In this document: positions 1-7,474 of the stretch, piece by piece
How positions within the stretch are numbered: the stretch's first letter is position 1
Layout of the letters: every line of letters starts with the position of its first letter
Source: Rhizobacter sp.
GTDB lineage: Bacteria; Pseudomonadota; Gammaproteobacteria; Burkholderiales; Burkholderiaceae_C
Direction: 5' to 3'
Length of the DNA stretch: 7,474 bases
Assembly (NCBI GenBank): GCA_025351675.1
Contig: JANXVK010000550.1
Coordinates: 1-7,474 of the forward strand
The notes under the pieces: model-generated
What the model was told of the DNA's origin: nothing
What the model saw: the letters and a program-made list of their open reading frames with translations, nothing else
Databases searched by the model: none
Translations under genes and position numbers: made by a program

Positions 1-47
1 CCGCGACAACCACCAGTGGGGGCGGGCGCGCACGCCTCGGTGCTCCC

Positions 48-285
48 GCAAAGGCGCGTTCGGGCTGGGCGTGGCGCTTCGTGGGAGGCGTCGAGGAACG
101 GAGGTTGCGTGGCCGCGCGCGCAGCGCGCTTCGTCAACTGACTCGCCGCGGCTGTTTGAGCGCTGTGAGCGAAGCGAACGTAGCGAGTTCTGCGGCGGGT
201 CATGCGACCGAGCACCGCAGAGCAGTCGTCGCGAAGCGGCGACCGCCGAGGCGAAGCGACGCGCCCAGCGCGAACGCACCTTTGC
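48..285. repeat. Intergenic structured repeat with imperfect inverted ends
   Basis: No convincing gene is present in 1-317. Positions 48-80 and 253-285 are inverted copies of each other, matching at 29 of 33 positions by my hand alignment. The interior contains a 15-nt palindromic hairpin (GCGCGC, loop GCA, GCGCGC, 115-129), a nested hairpin at 189-221, and recurring GCGAAGCG words (about 170, 231 and 252). The block around 150-260, with GTTTGAGCG, GCGAGTTCTGCGG and GAGCACCGCAG, resembles repeats I know to be scattered between genes of Comamonadaceae and related Burkholderiales. That resemblance is from memory and was not searched. No transposase is encoded, so it could be a non-autonomous MITE-like or REP-like element. 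It lies just downstream of dppB, where it could act in 3'-end formation or simply separate dppB from any following dpp genes. Confidence 0.6.
189..221. other. Nested hairpin inside the 5'-end repeat
   Basis: TCTGCGG (189-195) pairs with CCGCAGA (215-221). Inside it GGTC (198-201) pairs with GACC (206-209) around the loop ATGC. The structure can form on either strand. On the minus strand it would sit about 95 nt downstream of the dppB stop codon. It has no U-tract, so it is not a typical intrinsic terminator. It may be a stabilising 3' structure or just the core of the repeat. Confidence 0.5.
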
Positions 286-317
286 CGCTCAAAAGATCGA
301 TCAGACAGCAACATGAT

Positions 318-1325
318 TCAGTGATGCCGAATCCGCGGGTTGATCACGCCGTACAGCAGGTCGACGATCAGGTTCACGCCGATGATCACGCTCGCGCTCA
401 TCAGCAGCCCGCCTTGCACCGCAGGGTAGTCGCGCCGCCCGATCGCCTCGACCAGCCACTTGCCGATGCCGGGCCACGAGAAGATCGTCTCGGTCAGGAT
501 CGCCCCGGCGAGCAGCGTGCCGACCTGCAGCCCGATCGTCGTCACGACCGGGATCAGCGCATTGCGCAGCGCGTGGATGCCGACGACGCGGAACATCGAC
601 GCACCCTTCGCGCGCGCCGTGCGCACGTAGTCTTCGCGCAGCACTTCGAGCATGCTCGACCGCGTCATGCGCGCGATCACCGCGAGCGGGATCGTGCCGA
701 GCGCGATGGACGGCAGGATCAGGTGCGAGACCGCGCTCCTGAACGCCCCTTTCTCGGATGACAGCAGCGAGTCGATCAGCATGAAGCCGGTGACCGGCGG
801 GATGTCGAACTGGATCGCGATGCGGCCCGAGACCGGCGTCCAGCCCAGGCCCACCGAGAACGTGAAAATCAGCATCAGCCCCCACCAGAAAATCGGCATC
901 GAGAAGCCGGTCAGCGAGGCGCCCATCACCGAGTAGTCCCACACGGTGTTGCGCTTGACGGCCGCGACGATGCCGGCTGGCAAGCCGATGAGCATCGCCA
1001 GCAGCATCGCGCACACCGACAACTCGATCGTCGCCGGAAAGCGCACGATGAACTCGTGGAAGACCGACTCGTGCGTGACCGTCGACAGGCCCAGATCGCC
1101 GTGCAGCGCCTTCCACACGTACTCGGCGTACTGCACCGGCAACGGCCGGTCGAGGCCGAACTCGTGCAGCAGGCGCTGGTAGCGCTCCTCGGTCATGCCG
1201 CGTTCGCCCGACAGCGCCTCGACCGGGTCACCGGGCAGCAGGCGGATCAGCGAGAACACCAGCAGGGTGATGCCGATGAAGGTCGGCAGCACCAGGCCGA
1301 GGCGCTTGAGGACGAAGGTGAACAA
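318..1325 (-). CDS. dppB: Dipeptide/oligopeptide ABC transporter permease, DppB type
   Basis: Inner-membrane permease of a peptide ABC importer; it pairs with a DppC-type permease and receives substrate from the periplasmic binding protein encoded just upstream. The product is 335 residues, close to the usual 335-340, and looks intact. The N-terminus is a typical DppB/OppB start: a first membrane helix (about residues 8-30) followed by LLPGDP and a GERG-containing loop. Further membrane segments lie near 100-122, 135-158, 203-222, 258-280 and 306-326. The cytoplasmic EAA loop that contacts the ATPase is at about 231-260 (EDYVRTARAKGAS then ALRNALIP). The start codon is TTG, chosen because it gives the family N-terminus; GAGGG lies about 9 nt upstream. 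It is probably co-transcribed with the upstream binding-protein gene. No dppC follows within the 317 bases left. Peptide specificity (Dpp, Opp or glutathione-like) cannot be fixed from sequence alone. Confidence 0.9.
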   Translation of the reverse strand: MFTFVLKRLGLVLPTFIGITLLVFSLIRLLPGDPVEALSGERGMTEERYQRLLHEFGLDRPLPVQYAEYVWKALHGDLGLSTVTHESVFHEFIVRFPATIELSVCAMLLAMLIGLPAGIVAAVKRNTVWDYSVMGASLTGFSMPIFWWGLMLIFTFSVGLGWTPVSGRIAIQFDIPPVTGFMLIDSLLSSEKGAFRSAVSHLILPSIALGTIPLAVIARMTRSSMLEVLREDYVRTARAKGASMFRVVGIHALRNALIPVVTTIGLQVGTLLAGAILTETIFSWPGIGKWLVEAIGRRDYPAVQGGLLMSASVIIGVNLIVDLLYGVINPRIRHH

Positions 1326-1352
1326 GGGGGATCGCCCTCAGCTGGACAAAAG

Positions 1353-1425
1353 CTCAGCCGGCGCCGGGCCGCCCCAAGGCGGCTGAGTGCCTCCTCGGGG
1401 GGCAGGAGCGAAGCGACGTGGGGGT
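1353..1425. repeat. Structured intercistronic repeat between dppA and dppB
   Basis: The 108-bp spacer between the binding-protein and permease genes is mostly a hairpin-rich repeat. GCCGCC-CCAA-GGCGGC is a perfect 6-bp stem at 1368-1383. CTCAGCCG (1353-1360) and CGGCTGAG (1380-1387) form an enclosing 8-bp inverted repeat that shares bases with the first stem. A second hairpin at 1389-1403 (GCCTCC, TCG, GGGGGC) includes one G-T pair. The tail GGAGCGAAGCGACGTGGGGG is of a kind I recall from many Burkholderiales intergenic repeats. Like REP elements between other binding-protein and permease genes, it may stabilise the upstream message so that more DppA than DppB is made. That role is inference. 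Confidence 0.6.
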
Positions 1426-1433
1426 CAACATGA

Positions 1434-3038
1434 CTACTTGTCGGGCATGTCCACCTTGTTGAAGTAGTGGTGCGCGATCGCGTCCATCTTGTAGCCGGTC
1501 ACTTCCTTGCGCACCGGGTCGAAGCGCACCGAGTGGGCGATCGTGATCCACGGCGCCTCTTCCTTCGCGATCGTCTGGGCCTTCTCGTACAGCGCGGCGC
1601 GGTCGGCCTGCTTGGTCACGCCCTTGGCCTTCTGGATCGCGTCCTCGAAGTCCTTGTTGCACCAGCGCGCGACGTTGCCGCCGCCCTTCACGGCCGAGCA
1701 GCCGAGCAGTGGCACGAAGAAGTTGTCCGGGTCGCCGTTGTCGCCCGACCAGCCGAACATCATCGCGTGCTGTTCGCCGCTCTTGCTGCGCTTGCGGTAC
1801 TCGCCCCACTCGAAGGTGACGAGCTTGGCCTTGACGCCGATCTTCTCCCAGTCGGACTGGATCAGCTCGGCCATGCGCTTGCCGTCCGGGTTGTACGGGC
1901 GCGTGACCGGCAGGTACCAGAGATCGACCTCGACGCCGTTCGGGTAGCCGGCCTGCGCCAGCAGCGCCTTCGCCTTGACGGGGTCATAGGCGTAGTCGGT
2001 GACCTTGTCGTTGTAGCCCCACAGCGTCGGCGGGATCGGGTTCTTCGCGACCTGACCCGCGCCCTGGAACACCGCGTCGAGGATGCCCTTCTTGTTGACG
2101 GCCATGTTCAAGGCCTGGCGCACCAGCTTGTTGTCGAACGGCTTCTTCTCGACGTTGAACGCGATGTAGCCGACGTTCAGGCCGTTCTGCTGCACCAGGT
2201 TGATGTTCGGATCGTTCTTCATCAGCGCGACATCGGCCGGCTTCGGGAACGCCATCACATGGCATTCGCCGGTCTTCAGCTTGGCGTAGCGCACCGAGGC
2301 GTCGGTCGTGATCGCGTAGACCAGATTGTCGATCTTCGGCCGGCCGCCCCAGTGGGCATCGAAGGCCTTGTAACGCACGACCGCGTCTTTCTGGTACGAC
2401 ACGAAACTGAACGGGCCGGTGCCGACGGGCTCGCGGTCAGGCACGTCGGGCGTGCCGGCCGCCTTCATCTTGTCGAAGTACTCGGCGCTGAGGATCGACG
2501 CAAAGTCCATCGCCAGGTTGGCCATGAACGGCGCCTCGGGCTTCTTCAGCACGAAGCGCACCGTCATCGCGTCGACCTTCTCGACCTTGTCGACGATGTT
2601 CTTCATGTCCATGTCGTCGAAGTACGCGTAGGTCGTGCCCGGCGTGGTCTTCGCCATCGCCGGGTCGGCCATGCGGTTGTACGAGAACAGCACGTCGTCG
2701 GCGTTGAAGTCGCGGCTCGGCGTGAACTTGGCCGACGTGTGGAACTTCACGCCCTTGCGCAGCTTGAAGGTGTAGCTCAGGCCGTCGGCGGCGGCGGTCC
2801 AGCTCTCGGCCAGGCCGGGGACGATGTTGGTCGTGCCGGTGTCGAACTCGACCAGCCGGTTGTACATCGGCACCGAGGAGGCATCGGCGGTCGTGCCGGT
2901 CGTGTAGTACTGCGGGTTGAAGCCTTCCGGGCTGCCCTCGGAGCAGTACACGAGGGTCTTGGCCGCGAAGGCCGCGCCGGCGCAGCTCAGCAAAGCACCG
3001 GCCGCGAGTGTCGAGAGAGTGAAGCCGCGGAGTTTCAT
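1434..3038 (-). CDS. dppA: Periplasmic dipeptide/oligopeptide-binding protein, DppA type (SBP_bac_5)
   Basis: Solute-binding receptor that captures peptides in the periplasm and delivers them to the inner-membrane permease. From the start used here the product is 534 residues, the usual size of DppA. A Sec signal peptide is clear: basic MKLR, a hydrophobic core, and a likely cleavage after AFA at about residue 25. The mature protein opens with TLVYCSEGSPEGFNPQ, characteristic of DppA-like proteins. The SBP_bac_5 hallmark AESW followed by SYTFKLRKGVKFH lies near residue 80. The reading frame is uninterrupted. An in-frame ATG at 3062 would add MFNFLESP; it has GAGG 5 nt upstream, whereas 3038 has GGAA about 7 nt upstream. 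I prefer 3038 because the basic n-region then begins the protein. It is first in a minus-strand operon with dppB. A -10-like TATCAT occurs on the minus strand near 3090, with no good -35. The substrate may differ from dipeptides. Confidence 0.9.
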   Translation of the reverse strand: MKLRGFTLSTLAAGALLSCAGAAFAAKTLVYCSEGSPEGFNPQYYTTGTTADASSVPMYNRLVEFDTGTTNIVPGLAESWTAAADGLSYTFKLRKGVKFHTSAKFTPSRDFNADDVLFSYNRMADPAMAKTTPGTTYAYFDDMDMKNIVDKVEKVDAMTVRFVLKKPEAPFMANLAMDFASILSAEYFDKMKAAGTPDVPDREPVGTGPFSFVSYQKDAVVRYKAFDAHWGGRPKIDNLVYAITTDASVRYAKLKTGECHVMAFPKPADVALMKNDPNINLVQQNGLNVGYIAFNVEKKPFDNKLVRQALNMAVNKKGILDAVFQGAGQVAKNPIPPTLWGYNDKVTDYAYDPVKAKALLAQAGYPNGVEVDLWYLPVTRPYNPDGKRMAELIQSDWEKIGVKAKLVTFEWGEYRKRSKSGEQHAMMFGWSGDNGDPDNFFVPLLGCSAVKGGGNVARWCNKDFEDAIQKAKGVTKQADRAALYEKAQTIAKEEAPWITIAHSVRFDPVRKEVTGYKMDAIAHHYFNKVDMPDK

Positions 3039-3327
3039 GGGCGATTCCAGAAAGTTGAACATGGGGGCCTCGTCGTGCGAGCGGGCTGAATGATAGAGCG
3101 CGTGCCGCGGGGCGGTTTGCGGGTTGGCCCGGGGCAGGTGAGGGCCGACGGCATTGACTTGTCGATCCGCGCAACCCGCGCGCCATCCCCCGAAACGCGG
3201 GAGTCACCGCCAGACGAAGCCTGCCGGCGCTGGTGCCGCGCAGCCTTTGCGACGTCGCCTGCGCGACGCCGCACCGCCTGCCGGATTCGGCGCGAAACCA
3301 CCGCATTCAAGCGTCGGGAGAACTCCG
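3039..3327. promoter_or_regulatory. Divergent intergenic region between dppA and the PEP-CTERM gene
   Basis: This 289-bp region has no convincing gene and must carry the promoters for the minus-strand dpp genes and the plus-strand PEP-CTERM gene. A minus-strand TATCAT near 3090 is a possible -10 box for dppA, but the hexamer 17 bases upstream (AAACCG) is a poor -35. On the plus strand TTGACT near 3153 resembles a -35 without a matching -10. A perfect 10-bp palindrome GCGACGTCGC (3249-3258) overlaps a hairpin, CGTCGC-CTGC-GCGACG (3253-3268). Either could be an operator or a leader structure. No riboswitch consensus was recognised. Confidence 0.4.
3316..3321 (+). promoter_or_regulatory. Ribosome-binding site fixing the PEP-CTERM start
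   Basis: GGGAGA ends 6 nt before the ATG at 3328. It supports that ATG, which opens directly into a signal peptide, over the earlier in-frame ATG at 3154. Confidence 0.6.
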
Positions 3328-3893
3328 ATGATTGTTTCAAGAACGCTGCGCTCGCTCGCGGCACTGGCCTGTGTCGCGGCGGCCGCGTCGGCCCATGCCG
3401 ACATCGTCGCGCTCAGCAAACTGACGGGTGTCACGCCGGCGGCGGCACGGGCGCGCAGACCAACACCGCCGTCTACAAGGCCAACCTGGACACCTTGACC
3501 GGCGACTTCGCGGCGATTTCGATCAGCGACGCGAGCGGCAGTTTCGGCGGCGCCTCCGGGCAGTTCAGCGGCTTCGATCTCGATGCGATCGAGCTGTCCT
3601 GCACCGATTGCGCCGACGCAGCCTGCGCGAACACGGCTGTCGCGATCAACGTCTTCAATTTCGTCTCCGGCCTGGTTTTCTCGCCGGGCTCGCAGCGTGC
3701 GCCCGTCGACGCCAAGCGCTTCGGCACCGGTGCCGGCGGCAACACGGTCAACAACGGCGAAGTGGCCGGCTCCAACATTTCGATCGAGCGCAATCCGGTG
3801 CCGGTCGTCCCCGAACCGTCGACCGATGCGCTGATGTTCGGCGGCTTGGCGGCGCTCGGGTGGCTCGCGCGACGCCAGCGGCGCGCGGCCTGA
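3328..3893 (+). pseudogene. PEP-CTERM sorting-domain exported protein, frameshifted
   Basis: This is an exported protein of the exosortase (PEP-CTERM) sorting pathway, interrupted by a frameshift. The ATG at 3328 starts a clear Sec signal peptide (SRTLRS, hydrophobic core, SAHA before D25). The frame then loses sense around 3430-3450 and meets a stop at 3496-3498. The rest of the protein continues in another frame: AQTNTAVYKANLDTLTGDF, GQFSGFDLDAIELS, a cysteine cluster (SCTDCADAAC), then VPEPST (3807-3824), a short hydrophobic segment and the basic tail RRQRRAA. That ending is the standard PEP-CTERM tripartite signal for membrane sorting and probable release at the cell surface. The span of 566 nt is one base short of a multiple of three, which fits loss of one base in the GC-rich run near 3433-3450. 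The specific function is unknown; such proteins are often linked to exopolysaccharide or biofilm. A sequencing error would make it intact. Confidence 0.8.
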
Positions 3894-4893
3894 TCAGCCG
3901 ATCCAGGCCAGCAGCCCGAGCCACAGGGGCGCAGTCGCGCCGAACGCGAGGGTCGAGAAGACGGTCCCGGCCGTCGTCTCCGCTTCGAGCGTGCGGTAGC
4001 GTTGCGCGAAGATGAGCGCGTTGCTGCCGATCGGCAGCGCCGCCATCATCACGACGACCGCCAGCGGCAGGCCGTTCAGGTGAAAGCCCCAATGCGCGAT
4101 CACCAGCACCACGGCCGGCAGCACGATCAACTTGAGGATCGACAGCAGCACCGCCACCTTCGCCGCGCCACGCACGCCGTAGTACGCGAGCGACATGCCG
4201 ATCAGCACCAGACACAGTGGCACGACGGCTTGGCCGAGCGTCCGCAGGATCTCGTCGGCGACGGTCGGCAGCGGCAGGCGCAGCGCGTTCCAGGCCAGCC
4301 CGACCAGCACCGGCAGCACGACCGGGTGAACGAGGGTGTTGCGCGCGGTCGAAAGCAGCGTCTTCATCAAATGCGATTCGCCCGCGCCGAGCGCGCGCTG
4401 CGCCCGCGCGAGGTCGATCTCTACCAGCGCGGTCGCAAGCGTCAGCAGCGCCAGCGCATGCAGGCTGACGATCGCGAGGTGGATCTGCAGCCCGGCCTCG
4501 CCGAACAGTGCCGCCGCCATCGGGATGCCGATCTGCACCGTGTTGCCGAACGCCGCGGTGATCGCGCGCACCGCCGGTGCGGCCGGCGGCAGGGCGGCGT
4601 CGCGGTTCATGCGCCTGACCACGAGGTAGACGCCGACCAGCATCAGCAGCAGCGGCACGAACACCGCGACCAGCGTATCCCACGGCATGGTCTCGAACTC
4701 GATGCGCGCGGTGGTGCGAAACAGCAGTGCCGGCACGAAGATGTAGTACGCCGCGTTCGCGAGCACGCGCGCCGGGTCGGCGCTGCGGCCGGACTCGACA
4801 TCGGTCGGGCTGAGCCAGCGCAGCTTGCCGACCACCCAGCCGATCGCGACGATCACGAGGATCGCCAGCAGCTTGAAGAAGACGAGAGACGAC

Positions 4894-4895
<2 letters not shown>
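3894..4895 (-). CDS. AEC-family (auxin efflux carrier/malonate type) transporter
   Basis: Inner-membrane transporter of the AEC family, whose bacterial members move small carboxylates or amino acids; the substrate here cannot be told. The product is 333 residues, slightly longer than the usual 300-320, and rich in hydrophobic helices (about ten), from residues 3-22 to 312-331. Family features include YYIFVPALLF (about 50-59), GNTVQIGIP (117-125) in the central discontinuous helix, RNTLVHPVVLPVLVGL (185-200), and ALPIGSNALIFAQRY (286-300) near the end. The start was set at the ATG at 4895: the frame is open to 4991, but the extra 32 residues are low-complexity, charged and unlike the family. 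The stop (3894-3896) abuts the stop of the convergent PEP-CTERM gene with no gap. The start codon overlaps the plus-strand ATG at 4894. No strong ribosome-binding site is visible. Confidence 0.88.
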
Positions 4896-7453
<2,558 letters not shown>

Positions 7454-7474
7454 ATCGCTTGCTGCGGCAGGCGC

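Noticed and set aside
1..203. Open reading on the minus strand from an ATG at 203 to the window edge, considered as a dppC start
   Set aside because: The translation is Arg/Ala/Pro-rich, has no hydrophobic N-terminal helix and no DppC-like sequence, and lies inside the inverted-end repeat.
1467..3089. 540-codon plus-strand open frame opposite dppA
   Set aside because: The product is rich in Arg, Val, His and Asp with no family features. It is the usual antisense shadow of a high-GC gene; dppA on the other strand has a signal peptide and family motifs.
3062..3328. Riboswitch or small RNA in the divergent dppA/PEP-CTERM region
   Set aside because: I found no glycine, cobalamin, TPP or SAM riboswitch consensus, and no hairpin followed by a T-run.

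Overview
The window is visibly GC-rich, with third codon positions dominated by G and C. The PEP-CTERM gene, the DppA/DppB pair, a eukaryotic-type alpha-D-phosphoglucomutase and intergenic repeats built on GAGCGAAGCGA-like words all point to a betaproteobacterium. The best guess is Burkholderiales, in the Rubrivivax/Leptothrix/Comamonadaceae neighbourhood. This is inferred from gene content and style; no search was run.

Layout: positions 1-317 hold no convincing gene. They contain a structured repeat with imperfect inverted ends (48-80 and 253-285). On the minus strand come an ABC-transporter permease (DppB type, 318-1325) and, upstream of it, its periplasmic dipeptide-binding protein (DppA type, 1434-3038). 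The two are separated by a 108-bp spacer holding a second repeat that can form competing hairpins. DppC, DppD and DppF are not in the window; if present they lie beyond position 1. A 289-bp divergent region (3039-3327) leads to a plus-strand PEP-CTERM exported protein (3328-3893) broken by a one-base frameshift. Its stop codon abuts the stop of a convergent minus-strand AEC-family transporter (3894-4895). The AEC start codon overlaps, on the opposite strand, the apparent start of a plus-strand membrane-anchored endonuclease/exonuclease/phosphatase (EEP) family gene (4894-about 5731). That gene is a pseudogene: a 7-bp tandem duplication shifts its frame, and the remainder appears to lack two internal segments. 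It runs without a stop into the intact phosphoglucomutase gene pgm (5771-7438).

Functionally, dppA/dppB supply oligopeptide or dipeptide uptake, AEC is a probable organic-acid or amino-acid exporter, and pgm interconverts glucose-1-phosphate and glucose-6-phosphate. There is no sign of one shared pathway. The most notable features are small length mutations in three plus-strand genes: PEP-CTERM frameshift, EEP frameshift plus deletions, and a 10-codon repeat-flanked insertion beside the metal loop of Pgm. The two structured repeats on either side of dppB are also notable. I saw no defence system, CRISPR array, tRNA, rRNA, transposase or clearly novel system.
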